Positions 11,905 through 24,047 are shown, counted from the first letter of the stretch. The stretch: 64,000 bases of DNA from Malachius bipustulatus (GCA_910589415.1 OU342639.1:682001-746000); one strand, 5' to 3'. Numbers and translations: made by a program. Notes: generated by a model from the sequence alone, not told the origin.

Positions 11905-12434
11905 GACCAGTAATGTTGAAAAATGCAAATAAAATGTACCGGAACAGTTTATTACAAAATGAAAGTAAACTGTTCCAATTTTTGTTTTTGGTTTGTTATC
12001 GCAGATAGCCTAAGATATGAATGAAGTGTATAAATAAATGCTTTTTTTACCATCAGCAAATTGAAAATAGTTCGTTGAATTTTCGAGAAATATTATCAAT
12101 TTTTGTTAAATTTGGCACTTTTTTGTTTACAGGTCGATTGTTCCTGAGCTGGCTGCGTACAAGACATGGACGATGAGTCAGAAAGGCACTGCAAAAAAGC
12201 AAAGAGCTCGCGTTCTGTTCAAAAAATGAACTGGACATGGAAGCTGAAAGAACTGAATCTGTCAAAGAAATTAATTTCAAAAGAATTGAGGGCTGGAACC
12301 AAGAAACGCACGCTTGTGGGGAGAGTGCTGAAAATAGGTGTTAACTTCTTAGAATTGATTTGAAAATACTTTTTCTCCTGATCTTGAATGTATATGCGGT
12401 AACATGCAAGCAAAGTGAAGGTGTCATAATGGCC
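11905..12434. other. Flank without recognised gene; short hairpin
   Basis: Positions 11941-11977 form an 11-bp perfect stem (GGAACAGTTTA with TAAACTGTTCC). A 65-codon open frame at 12166 has no recognisable domain and I do not call it a gene. Confidence 0.4.
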
Positions 12435-13509
12435 CACTTACGAGAGAACATGCATGCAAGGTGCTATTATAAGATATTATCACAACATATTTTTCGTTTG
12501 TCAAATAAACTTGTTTTAGTTGCTTCTTTCGCTAGGCCGCTTCCTGCTAGTTGCGATCATGATAACCGAATCCGAATTCAATAAATTCGTTAATGTATAA
12601 TGACAAGATAACAAGTGAAGTGTAAACTTTCCCATATCAGGTTTGCAGGTTTGCCTGGTTACTTGATTTAAACATGAAAAATTATTGTTGTTACCTAACA
12701 TTCTTGATAACACGGTTTGATAATATCATTTATATGGTACCAAAATAGATATGGTACAAAATTTCACTGTCATATTCCAAATGTAAGACTATTTATTTCA
12801 TTACTTTTGAAGCTGAACATTTATGTAAAACTACAGATCTTGCTTAAACAAGGCTTTATAACTACAGGAACAATAATGTAAACAAACAAACAAGTTTTCA
12901 ACATAATTAGGTAGGTTAAGTTTTTCGGATCAAGCCTAATGAATCGTAAAAATTCTACGATTTGTAAGGGGTGAGGGTATTTTTTATGAATCATGATCTG
13001 AATCTTGCCAAAGAGAGGAGATTGATCGATTTACAAGAGAACGTACATTTTTGAATCCTAACACGTATGGATCACGAAATTCACTTGGTGGCGATCTGCA
13101 TTTATTCTGACTAGTTACCACCTTAAGATGAATCCTGTTTAGTTAAAATAACAGTTCTGGAGTGTTGTGACCTGGGAGCCTTGTAAGTCTGCCTTTTGCT
13201 TATTAACTGCCAGGGTAGAGTAGAGCTGTAAACTTTTGAAACAGTATCTATGGACCTATAAGTATAGGTCTTGTCATATGTTTTTTTGAAGAGAATACCC
13301 GCCACTCATAGAAATAAGTTGTCTGCCCATATAGAGAATGCAGAAAATTTGTAATAGTTTTTAACATTATGGCCAGGGTAGATATTTTGAAATAAATCTC
13401 AAATCTGGGTACAGTTAGGCTTAGGAAGACTAATTGTAGCTTGTGTTTCGATATAATCCATTATTGATTTCTCGTCCTTTAGACATTTATTTCCCCATTG
13501 GTTGGGGTT
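12435..13509 (+). repeat. 1.07-kb direct repeat, unit D1
   Basis: This segment recurs in the same orientation at 15025-16089, starting CACTTACGAGAGAACATG and ending CCCCATTGGTTGGGGTT in both copies, with small indels. No coding family is recognised. Only this pair is seen in the window. Confidence 0.85.
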
Positions 13510-14500
13510 TCTGCATTCACCTCAACAATTCCATTGGAATGATATAAAGGGGAGATTTCCCAATCGCTAATTAGCGATTATTGAATAAGTCTCTTAAAAA
13601 GAGCCGGTTAAATTGAGACTCGGACATTTTTCGTTCTAACACATTGGGTCCATTGCGATTTGGGTTCCAAAGCTTTATTAATACCATCTTGGTCTGCTCT
13701 AAATGATGCTACTTCTACTCAACACAAGGCAACTCAGAAGCTGCCATTCAAGAACTTCAAGCGATGATGTCTTGCAATATTAGAGAGAAAAAGTGACAAC
13801 TGTTTTTGGTACGTTTTCAATTCCTAACAGAATTACTCACATGTTCTATTACCAGAAACTGAGCTGGTAGTAAGAAGATTGCAAACAGAAGATGATTCAA
13901 GGTTTAACCGATTAAGAACCAACAAAACAAACAAATGTGCACTGCTAACAACAGAAACCTTCAGTCTTGAGAAGAATTAATAAACATAGGTAGTTCATTT
14001 AAACATCCATGCAGATTTCATACCTGGCAGAAGATCATCCTAATCCTACCAAATCAACAATTTACTTCTAGCAACAAAAGTTGATTCAAAGTCCCACTGC
14101 ATAGAGATTGATTGGTAATTGAAGACGAATTAGCGTTTACTCCATGAAAAATTTGCAGCAGAGTATTCTTATCCTGAAATAGTTTAAAGTACCAGAATCA
14201 GAATTGATAGCAGAACCCGGTACCAGATAAAAAGATACAATAGATGCCCGAATCAGTAATTAACAATAACAGAAGACGATTCCAAGTCCACCAGATCAAA
14301 TGTTAACATCATACTATCAAAAGGATTGTAATTGGTCTACGGAATCAAAATTACCAACAGAAGATTATTCAAATATACCAGATCAAAGGTTGACCCCAAG
14401 CGATGAAAGTGTATTAATCTACCGAATCGAAATTCACAGTAGTAGACGATTCAAAGTCTGAACCCAATGTTGACACCAAATGTCCGAGTCTTAATAAAAA
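13510..14500. repeat. Spacer with degenerate tandem repeats
   Basis: From about 13850 to 14500 a unit of about 80-95 bases recurs with heavy divergence, recognisable by ACAGAAGACGATTCAAAGTC followed by CCAGATCAAATGTTGAC and then CCGAATC. It looks like an old minisatellite. No gene is seen. Confidence 0.45.
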
Positions 14501-15024
14501 CTTCATAACATTGTTTTTAGGCGATAGGTATTTAAATATCTAAGCAAAAGCGTTGTTGCTATTTGTTTATATTGTCACCTGGGTAAGGGGGGGGGGGGGG
14601 CGGTGACTGAAGGGTTGAGGAGGTCCTCCTTGTTCTCTTCTCTTCAAAAAATTGTCTGAAGAGCAGCAAGTCCTATTACCACACATTAAACTATTCTGAT
14701 ATGAGTAGGTACCTACTTTCGTAAAATTTCGTACCTACGATCAGTTGCCAAAAGAATAAACTAAAATTGGTAACATTTAATTCATGTCGATCGAGGAGTT
14801 TTTAGAAGTTTAATTTAAACAAAATCGCAAAAAATTTAAAAGCAAGTTTTTATAATAACATGTCTTGCAAAACATATCGTCGGACTAATGAGTGAACATA
14901 CACTAGCAAAGAAGAAAAAGTGGGGGGCTGTTCTAGTGTAAGGGGAGTCTTTTTGCAAAACTTATCGTACTTCATTGACTAGTGAGTAAGTGAAATTGCA
15001 CTAGCAAAGAAAAAAGTGAGGGGA
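14501..15024. repeat. Spacer: poly-G run and short tandem pair
   Basis: Positions 14587-14600 are a run of 14 G. Two related segments, about 14862-14925 and 14949-15021, both contain TGCAAAAC(A/T)TATCGT and ACTAGCAAAGAA, followed by an AAGTG(A/G)GGGG motif. No gene seen. Confidence 0.45.
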
Positions 15025-16089
15025 CACTTACGAGAGAACATGCGAGCAAGGTGCTATTATAAGATATTTTTACAGCATATTTTTCATTTGCCCAAAAATT
15101 TTGTTTTAGTTGCTTTCTTTCGTTCAGCCTCTTCCTGCTAGTTGCGATCATGATAACCAAATCCGAATTCAATAAAGTCGTTAATGTATAATGACAAGAG
15201 AACAACAAGTGAAGTATAAACTTTCCCATATCAGGTTTTGCAGGTTGGCCTGGTTACTTGACTTAAAAATGAAAAATAATGTTACCTTGATAACACGGTT
15301 TGATAATATCATTTTTATGGTACCAAAATGGATATGGTACAAAATTTCACTGTCATACTTCAAATGTAAGACTATTTATTTCATTACTTTTGAAGCTGAA
15401 CACATTTATGTAAAACTACAAATGTTGTTTAAACTTTGTTTAAATACTGTAAACAAACAAGTTTTCTACATAACTAGGTAGGTCAAGCTTTTCGGATCAA
15501 TCCCAATGAATAGTAAACATTCTACGATTTGTAAGGGGTGAGGGTATTTTTTATGGATCATGATCTGAATCTTGCCAAAGAGAAGAGATTGATCAATTTA
15601 GAAGAGAACGTACATTTTTGAATCCTAACACGTATGGATCACGAAATTCACTTGATGGCGATCTGCATTTATTCTGACTAGTTACCACCTTAAGATGAAT
15701 CCTGTTTAGTTAAAATAACAGTTCTGGAGTGTTGTGACCTGGGAGCCTTGTAAGCCTGCCTTTTGCTTATTAACTGCCAGGGTAGAGTAGAGCTGTAAAC
15801 TTTTGAAACAGTATCAGTGCTATGGACCTATAAGTATAGGTCTTGTCATATGTTTTTTTGAAGAGAACACCCGCCACTCATAGAAATAAGTTGTCTGCCC
15901 ATATAGAGAATGCAGAAAATTTGTAATAGTTTTTAACATTTGGCCAGGGTAGATATTTTGAAATAAATCTCAAATCTTGGTACAGTTAGGCTTAGGAAGA
16001 CTTAAAACTCCAATTGTAGCTTGTGTTTCGATATAATCCATTATTGATTTCTCGTCCTTTAGACATTTATTTCCCCATTGGTTGGGGTT
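15025..16089 (+). repeat. 1.07-kb direct repeat, unit D2
   Basis: Second copy of D1, starting 2,590 bp downstream. It stops exactly at GTTGGGGTT, after which D2 runs into CAGTGGCGTACC and the decayed Ty3-like element while D1 runs into unrelated sequence. Confidence 0.85.
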
Positions 16090-16299
16090 CAGTGGCGTAC
16101 CAAATCAATTCGCGTTGAAATTCGATCCCTGTTCGTCTTAGTCCATATCTCGGCTGTTCAACTTACCTTGCTTCCGCTAGTCGACTTTTACGTCTAGCTC
16201 GCTGGATCGATGGGTCCGATTTTCCTACGAGGGGTACAGCCCGACAAACGAAAGCCACGGTTGGACAGACCAAGACTCCCTGAAAAGGAGTCGCCCAAA

Positions 16300-16990
16300 C
16301 TGGTTCAAGGCCTGGGAGCAGGAGGAGGCAACGTCACGTCTGGAAAGAGACAAGAAACTGATCGCTGCGATTAAGGAGTCCCTGAAGAGGAATCCACAGC
16401 CACCTCACCAACCAAGCCGGTGGACCTGCCAGACCCCTCTCTGGGTGAGTACCTTCTCCACGGAGTATTTTGGGAGACCCGTCTGGCTGTTCAAACCCCC
16501 AACCAAATTGGGAGTCGTGGTCCCTGACTAGAGCCCTGCAACAGATCGCCGAGAACTCGGGGGCTTGGGGTGCCCGACCACAATTTCGAGGAGACGAGAA
16601 AAAAATCCAGTGAGGTTCCTGTCAGAGCTAAGGGCTTACCTTTCGGGCCGGCTTATCCCTGGGAAAAAACAGTTGGAAGCCGCCTTACTTTGCCTTAAGG
16701 GGCCTGCTCGAAGTTGGACAGAAATTCACAAAACATCTTGGGTGGATTTTGAGGACTTCCAACAGTCGTATCTGAAGACATTTTGGTCGGAAAGCAAACA
16801 AATCGAGGTCCGCAGACGCATCGGCGCCGATCGATGTGACGAAAAATCAGGACGCACGATGCTAGATCATTTTGCCTACTATGTAGAACAAGCGGCGCTA
16901 CTGACAAGGAAACTGCCCGAGGAACTGTTGGTAACAGAAATTATGGGCCATTTCCCAAAACATATTCAGGCCCTTTTGGGCGCTGACTAG
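16300..16990 (+). pseudogene. Gag remnant of the decayed Ty3-like element
   Basis: The region 16565-16990 encodes a retrotransposon-gag core (blocks LKGPARSW, FQQSYLKTFWS and LPEELLVTEIM). Upstream, around 16310-16430, lies a charged helical block (EQEEATSRLERDKKL) that is out of frame with it. No zinc knuckle is visible after it, and the frame ends at TAG 16988-16990. Confidence 0.65.
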
Positions 16991-17107
16991 GTCCAACGAT
17001 TTGGTTAGTGCGTCCGAGTTCCTCATAGCACAGGAGCCCTTCCTCTCAACTAAACCCTTAACCAACATTGCTAGAGGCAACATTGCCACGGACTCGGTGG
17101 ATGCCCG

Positions 17108-17746
17108 GTGCATGGCCCACTCAGGGGAGCAACCAATGTCGTCTCGCAAGAGGTCCCGACCACAATACAAGACCGGACAGTCGCGAAACGCCCTAAGGCT
17201 GAACAACGGGGTCTGAGTTCAGTCTTAAACCCCAAAAAGGCCTTTGTCCCATCGGCGGTGGAAATCAACACGCTGGCGGTACGGCTCCCACGAGGCCACC
17301 TTCGCGAAGGGCCCCCTTTACCCGTGCCGCACTCCGTCGTTTATACATCAGGGGAACGCATCATGCGACTATTGGGTTGGCGACCCGGCGTCCCCCTAGG
17401 TCAGAAAGGACAAGGCATTCTGAACCCTCTGTTGTTCCAGAAACCAGGTATTACGTTACCGCATACAATTGTACGCCGAGAGGGTGTAAAGTTGGACCAT
17501 CCAACGGTGAAAATTTTATCATTATACAACCTCGGTGGAATACCCAACGAGGGAGACGGGGCCATCTTGCCTACTTTCAATATCTCTATCAACGGAAATG
17601 AATACCCAGCCCTGATCGATTCCGGGAGTGCTGCATCTCCGAAGAAACTCACGCACAACTTCAGAACTCCGGGGCTACCATCCCCACCTTGCCGTTGGTT
17701 TCTGTCACCCTTCGAGGAGCCCTCGGACAGAAAAGTAGCCGTGTAA
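17108..17746 (+). pseudogene. G-patch-like plus aspartic protease region
   Basis: A 212-codon open segment. At about 17361-17440 it carries a G-patch-like block (LLGWRPG, then GQKGQGILNPL), a fold that in betaretroviruses is attached to protease and binds RNA. Further on, at about 17611, is the protease motif ALIDSGSAA. The matching C-terminal protease block (ILGADWL) follows in another frame at about 17835, so the coding region is shifted. The order here, G-patch before protease, differs from betaretroviruses, where it follows. Confidence 0.6.
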
Positions 17747-18046
17747 CCTCGCAGGTATATCTGCCCATGGAGATACAGGGTGTGAATTTGCATCACCCCT
17801 GCCTGGTGATTAAGAAATTGATATACCCTATTATTTTGGGAGCGGACTGGTTGATTGAGACAGCCGCTCAGCTGGACCTCGGCGCATTTTCTATTCGATG
17901 CATAATCGAAGGAGACGAGCACATATTTAGACTCCGCAGAAGCCGGTTTAAGACGGATCGCGAGCTGGCGGATTGTAGCGCATTGTGTCAGGATACCGAA
18001 CCATGCTCGAACCTGGTGCGGCACCCCTCACTTCCAAATTCCAAAT

Positions 18047-19080
18047 TTGGGATCCCCGGAAACATTAAGAAACAAAGCTAAGGAATGCCCAGTGTTGGTG
18101 GAATATCACGGATTATTTAGTCAACAGTCGGAGTTAACGACCGTTTACGAACACAAGATATCACTAATCAACGAAACTCCGTTCTTAAAGAGACCGTATC
18201 CTATACCATTCGCTTTAAGGCCAGCCGTCGACACGGCGATCGAACAGATGTTACAGCTCGGCGTGATTAAAAGGCAGGCATCGCCATTCGCAAGTCCGAC
18301 TACTGCCGTGAAAAAGAAAGACGGTACTGTCAGGATATGTTTAGATGCTCGCACCCTCAACTCCCGGATAGTCGCGAATCACGAATCACCACCACCGATG
18401 GACGAACTCCTCCATAAGTTCCGCTCGGCCCGATGTTTTTCTCTTATCGACTTACGGTCATCTTACCACCAGATCCCATTGGAGTAAAGCAGCAAGAAAT
18501 ACACAGCCTTCTTATACAACGGCCGCTCCTATACCTACCAGGTTCTACCATTAGGTTTAAAGACAGCAGTGGCGTCGTTTAGTCGAGCAATGGATTTAAT
18601 CCTGGGCCCGGAAGTAAGGGAATTCGTAACGAATTATATAGACGATTTATTGGTGGCGTCAACCTCTGTTCAACAACACTTAGAACATTTACGTATGCTA
18701 TTCGAGAGACTGAAGCTGGCAGGGCTAACCGTAAATTTGGAAAAAAACGGAGTTCTTTAAGGAGGAAATGAAATTTATTGGGCACCTACTAACTACCACA
18801 GGAGTTATGGCCGACCCAGAGAAAGTCTTCGCCATTCAGAATTTCCCCAGACCACGAAAAGTCAAGGAGTTGAGGGCCCTTCTTAAGAAAATACATAATC
18901 CAGAGCGACAGTTCGAATACAGATTTGGGGGCGGTGTTATACCAATTACAGCCCGACGATAGCTATGGAGTAATCGCTCTTGCCAGTCGCTGCTTAAAAC
19001 TCCCCGAACTAAACTACACGACCACCGAGAAAGAACTGTTAGCGGTGATATTCGCCTTGCAGAAGTTCAGGCTATATGTA
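18047..19080 (+). pseudogene. RT and start of RNase H, decayed Ty3-like element
   Basis: Segments 18047-18487, 18569-18760 and 18768-18962 together cover the RT palm and fingers: VKKKDGTVRICLDARTLN, SLIDLRSSYHQIPLE, then TAA at 18485-18487, and YIDDLLVAS as the catalytic block (YIDD). A frameshift near 18755 and a deletion near 18880 follow. RNase H resumes at 18925 (GAVLYQLQPDD, TTTEKELLAVIFALQKFR) and is then cut by the foldback element at 19081. Confidence 0.8.
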
Positions 19081-19925
19081 CCGGGTGGTCCATCACTTAT
19101 GTCCACCCCCGAAATAGAGGTGAATTTTAAAGATAAAAAATTGAAACTTTGAGGATTTGTGTAATTAATATAGGACTATATAATGACGTAATCAGTTTAA
19201 TTATTTTTTTTTTAGTTGAGCCATCAGCGATAAAAAACTGTAATTTGGTGTTGATGTGACCAAAAATATTCGATTTTTCTTTAATACATCGATAGAAATC
19301 GATTAAGAAAATCAAAATCGCTTAAAAGAAATACCAAAAAGCTAATTACAAGCCTTTAATTAAATAAAATACTTAAAATATGGAAATCACAGCTAGAATG
19401 ATTGATTTATGGAAGCAATAAAACTACCAGAATTTTGAAGGGCTGGTATAGCACAAATGTTAAGTAAACATATCCTAAGTAAACATTCATAAAAGAAGCC
19501 CCATTGGAGTTCAATGGCACATTCTTCTCACTGCTTTGAAGATTATTTATGGTAGGTACCTACCCTTATTAGATTTGTCACTTTTATTACTTTACCATAT
19601 ATCAATCATTTTACCTGTCATTTCCATATTTTAAGTATTTTATTTAATTAAAGGCTTGTAATTAGGTTTTTGATATTTATTTTCATCGATTTTGACTTTA
19701 TTAATCGATATCTATCGATGTATTAAAGAAAAATCGAATTTATTTTGGTCACATTAACACCAAATTATAGTTTTTTATCACTGATGGCTCAACTAAAAAA
19801 AAATGATTAAACTGATTATGTCATTATATGGTCCTATATTAATTACACAAATCCTCAAAGTTTCAATTTTTTATCTTTAAAATTCACTCTATTTCGGGGG
19901 TGGACATAAGTGATGGACCACCCGG
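19081..19925. mobile_element. Foldback MITE inserted in RNase H
   Basis: An 845-bp element with imperfect inverted arms of about 308 bp (19081-19388 and 19621-19925), beginning CCGGGTGGTCCATCAC and ending with its inverse. The arms are AT-rich and include an ATCGAT-rich stretch. It codes for nothing. RNase H homology stops at its left edge and resumes at its right edge, showing an insertion. I could not define a target duplication. Confidence 0.85.
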
Positions 19926-20497
19926 CACAGGGTCAGCATGTGGCTATCCAGACAGACCACCTATCACTAAAATTTCTGACGGGCTGCCGGCTACTAAATG
20001 ATAGACTAACTCGATGGATTTTATTTCTGGAACAATTCGATTACACAATCGGCTGGATCAAAGACAGGCAAAACATCCCCGCCGACATTGGCTCCCGATT
20101 TCCCGAAGGGGGAGGGGGAGAACCAACCCACCACTCTGGCCTAACAGAGCCTATAATCGCGTCATTTCAAACTCATATCGGGGGCGAGGTAAAAGCTTCG
20201 CTCAAAAACTTGAGCCACCTACAGCCTACAGCAAGTAGACCCAGCCCTCCGAGAGATTATGCAGGCAAAACAAGGGCTGAGGCGGGCCCTCACCTACGTG
20301 TAAATAGGCTGGCTAAAGTCTATTTCACCGAAACTTGTGCAAAAGCCATAAACCCGTCACAGGTAATCCCACCCTCTGGCCCAGCCTGTCGTAGTCACAC
20401 AATAGAACAACTATTTACTTTCAAGTTGTTAAATTCTGTAGAGAAGGTAAATCGCAAGACAGGTGTTTGTGAAGAAAAAGGAGAGGAATATATTTAG
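19926..20497 (+). pseudogene. RNase H C-terminal part and downstream, decayed Ty3-like element
   Basis: The open frame continues the RNase H and connection region (IQTDHLSLKFL, LTRWILFLEQFDY, NIPADIGSRFPEGG), then a low-similarity Pro/Ser-rich stretch and a terminal part with no recognised domain, ending at TAG 20495-20497. Integrase is absent. Bases 20311-20352 recur inverted at 21941-21982. Confidence 0.7.
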
Positions 20498-20500
20498 GCG

Positions 20501-22867
20501 TACAGCCAAGCGACCAGTAACACGGCATATTTTACAGAATAGGGATAAACCAGAAGTCTCAAACTTTTAACAATATTTAAAAATTTTAAGCGACACGTTT
20601 TTATAGAAGGTGAAACCAAAATTACTGATGTCGCTCCTTACCCCCCAGGAAGTAATCTCTTGACAATTAAAAACCCTTACCTGTTGAGTTAGACCTGCAA
20701 TAATTTTCTTAATGACGGTCATAAAATTTTTCAATTAGGTACTTTACTTGCCACCATAGACTGCGAATTTAAAATCAATTTATATTTTAATTTCAAATTG
20801 TCTCTGTTTTATTTTCATAATAAGGTAATGAGCCCACTTTTGGTATGTTTTACACTAAGTAGGTACGTCAGCATTATAAAAAAAATTATAAAAAAAGCAT
20901 GCTCTTCGGTTCACCAATTTTCACCAATTTTTTTGGAATAGAGTAATCAAAATAAGATGGAGTATTATTATTGCGTATTATAAGGGCATTAAATACGAAG
21001 TAAACATTTTTTGTTTATTTATTAAATTTTATCATTTCTTATAAAATAGAAAATAAACTTCCAACTTTTAAGATGGCTTTTCTTCCTGTTGAATGCCTAC
21101 ACGATGCACTGACAACATAGAAAAAAGTTAGAGAAATTTTAACACATATTTTCGAAAATTTCGCTCCTGCATTAGTTTCTATTACTTACGTTGATTTTTC
21201 TAATTATTATATAAATAATATTAACATAAACTAATATTGCAGACAAAGTCTCAAGAATTCAGGAGTATTTTAGTTATTACTATAAGAAAAATTTGTAAAA
21301 ACGTGAGACAAAAGTTACCATCACTATTAGACCACCTATAAAAAATAATAATTTCTTTAACAACTGGCATTACATTTGGTGAATATCAAACGATTTTTGT
21401 CAAAATTTGCCGCAAAACTCTTTTGTGTTATATTTTTGTAATTTTGAAGTTTAGCTAAACGCTAATTTCTCTGCAATTAAAATTCACACCATGGATCTAG
21501 GAGAATTTTTATCTTTTGAAAATTTTTGCTGATTTTCGTGAAGTGGTGCGTTACCTATTTTTTAATAAAAAATAAAAAATACATTGAAGTTGAATGTTGA
21601 AATTTCAAAAGGATATTAAAAAAAAATTGGGTTATGTGTGAAAACTTATTACGTGGACATAATAAAATACATACCTAACGAATTATTTATACTCCAAAAC
21701 AGTTATTTATATTATTACTGAATATTATCAGTTTTTGATTATCAATAATTTATAGCGGTAGGTGCTATAACTGAATATTTTCTACTTATGTACCTACCCC
21801 TACTTTTCTAAAAGTTTTACTTAAATGCAAATAATGCAATTTTACTTATATATTTATAAAATAGCAGAAGCACCCTTGTAGATAATATATGTTTGACGAC
21901 CACTGGTACTACTGCAGGCGGAGCCTCAACACCGATGACATTTATGGCTTTTGCACAAGTTTCGGTGAAATAGACTTTAGCCTACTTACAGTGTAAGTAG
22001 CGGCTACACCATGCGGCAGGGGCTAGTCTGGTACCACCCACATCATGGCGTCCCACCTCGCCTAGCGGTCCCGGCGGAGTTAATGTCAAAAGACCAAACA
22101 TTTGAGTTAGAGATGATCTTAGCAGCGATTTTGAATTCACCGGTAGAACAGCGACGGCGACTTTAAAATATTAGTTACTTTTAACAGCGACCAGTGATCA
22201 CCGTCTCTTCCACTTAATTTCGTTAGTTAGTTACTATACTTACCTACTCAGCCCAGCCGTGATTAAGGTGGTCACTGCGACGGTTCAAAATCACTGTTCA
22301 TGAATAATTTAAGTTTGTCTACATAAGTATGACAAGTCAATTAATTAATTAAAGTTTGCAATTTAATATCGCAGCTTAAGAATTGATTTATAAATATAAA
22401 AAAAATTAAATTATGATTTATTTATCAAACAAATTGGAATTAGGTATTAACTTTAACAAAGCTTCTTATTGAAATGTTTAGAAATGAAAATATTTTAAAA
22501 ACAAAAATTAATTCTTAAAATTAGATTTCATTTTCTAAAATGTAAAACTGAATGAAATTTCTATATGAACAAAAGTAGGTAACATTACTTCTTTATAACG
22601 AAAAAAAAACAATATATAATAATTATTATATTAGATATTAGCATTTAAAAATAATATTCGTTCTTGTTGTGATACCTTCTTTAATAGAGTAGACTTATGT
22701 AGGATTTACAATAAACTTAGAATAACTTTAAGATGTTTACTTTATTCATAAAACAATAATTAATAATCATAACCGACACGGTTACTTCGGCAGACATTGT
22801 TCTTCTTCTTGACCTACTTATTCCTGCCTACAGTATTAGAGTCCCTAAACATTGACATAATAGAAAA
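20501..22867. other. AT-rich interval, no gene
   Basis: No coding homology seen. Its only notable structure is an inverted 42-base match to 20311-20352 at 21941-21982. Near 21632, TTATGTGTGAAAAC resembles the start of the E1/E2 LTR, but the similarity fades after some 25 bases. Confidence 0.45.
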
Positions 22868-23640
22868 ACTGAACAATTGCTAGAACTCACATAATACAAC
22901 AGTTCTGAATTTGTTGCACTTAGTTTACATCTGCGTTCTGATATTACCGACCCAGCGTTAGAAAATAGTCGTTCACAAGGAACAGATGAAGCTAAAATAC
23001 AGAATTTTTCGGGAATTATTTCACTTAAAAATAGGGATAATTATATTTGTGATCCAACCACCATTTCAATGGATCTTGTCCTCTTGAAATGACGTCATCT
23101 TCAATGTACCTCTGAATCTTAATTATGGATCGAGATAACGCCGTTCCTCTGGGTTTTAGTGTAGAAATGGTTTTATCAAATGCACTCCACACAGAGAGTT
23201 CATCGTGTTCATCCATCAGCTTATTAACATATAATAAACCGAATTCCATCGGGTAGGGCATAGGGCATGCTTGCAATAATTTTAATGGTTGCTTACCATC
23301 GTTTTGAAGATACGCTTGTAGCTTCTCGTTCGACTGGCAACTTCGTTTAAAATGTGTCACTATTGTTTTTACTTTATCTAGCACCGTAGAAATCTCAACC
23401 ATGTTTATACCATCTGATACCACAAGATTCAGAGTGTGAGCAAAACAACATAAGTGTTTCCATCCGATATTAATACTTAGTGCTTTCTTAATGTTTGCTG
23501 TACTGTCTGAACCTGAAAAATTAACTTTTGGCTGATGCCCCATTCATCAGTGATATTTGATATTTCCTTTGCCAAATTTTCACTTGTGTGTTGTCCTTTC
23601 ATGTGAGCACATTTTAGTGTATTTTTTTAACAAAAAAATA
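22868..23640 (-). pseudogene. hAT transposase, C-terminal half
   Basis: On the minus strand, 23640-23544 reads KCAHMKGQHTSENLA, joining an open segment (23543-23025) with the second catalytic block (SGSDSTANIKKAL) and the CFAHTLNLVVSDG insertion-domain motif. After one frame change near 23027 comes the hAT dimerisation block (PCERLFSNAGSVISERR). The N-terminal half lies at 26485-26930, about 2.8 kb away. hAT enzymes move DNA by cut and paste with 8-bp target duplications. This copy is dead. Confidence 0.88.
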
Positions 23641-23750
23641 CACTATTGAGGACGACATCACTTTTCGAAAATCACCCAAACTCATCAAATGTCCACCGAT
23701 CATGACCCCCAGATCACGAAAAAGTGGTTTTCCAAAATTCACCTGCCCAC

Positions 23751-23792
23751 GATATATATATATATATTTATATATATATTTATATATTTAAA
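23751..23792. repeat. AT-rich microsatellite
   Basis: Alternating TA with TTTA interruptions, about 40 bases. Low-complexity sequence with no coding content. Confidence 0.8.
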
Positions 23793-23821
23793 ATAAAATT
23801 TAACGGGCATATCGCTCTAAC

Positions 23822-24022
23822 CTAGGGCTTCCTGAGGCAGACCTGACACACAGAGCCATCCAGTCATCTCGAAGCTGCAGACAACGTTGTTTCGGTCTCT
23901 TAGACCTCATCAGTACAGCACATCGAGAAATAACTAGAGGATGCATGCCAGGCCAGCACAGGAAGCCAACTATATGAATAAAGAGGTGACACGGAACTCC
24001 GTGACCTCAATAGTTGGTTGCC
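23822..24022. repeat. GC-richer segment with terminal hairpin
   Basis: Contains GTTGTTTCGGTC and AGACCTCATCAG and ends in an imperfect hairpin (CCAACTAT...CACGG/CCGTG...ATAGTTGG, about 23968-24017). It is distinct in base composition from its flanks and looks like a piece of an interspersed repeat of unknown class. Confidence 0.4.
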
Positions 24023-24047
24023 ATCTACCGACTGAGACAAGAACTAA

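Larger units (their letters stand above)
16090..20500 (+). mobile_element. Decayed Ty3/gypsy-like element with G-patch-like motif
   Basis: Gag, protease, RT and RNase H homologies appear in order, with frameshifts and stops, an apparent deletion near 18880, and a foldback insertion at 19081-19925. No LTR pair was found. The higher GC content of the coding part contrasts with its surroundings. It is a fossil belonging to a different lineage from E1/E2 and E3. Confidence 0.8.

Noticed and set aside
12166..12363. 65-codon Lys-rich open frame
   Set aside because: Short, no family resemblance, in repeat-rich sequence.
14587..14600. Poly-G run as a possible G-quadruplex regulator
   Set aside because: A simple homopolymer in non-coding repeat sequence with no gene next to it.
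15191..15481. 96-codon open frame inside repeat D2
   Set aside because: The D1 copy does not preserve the frame, so it is probably not coding.
21632..21660. Possible diverged E1/E2-type LTR start
   Set aside because: Only some 25 bases resemble the LTR start. No matching end or element structure nearby.
23025..23543. A host zinc-finger BED-type gene
   Set aside because: The blocks are those of hAT transposases, the gene is split by repeats and frameshifted, so a host gene is unlikely.
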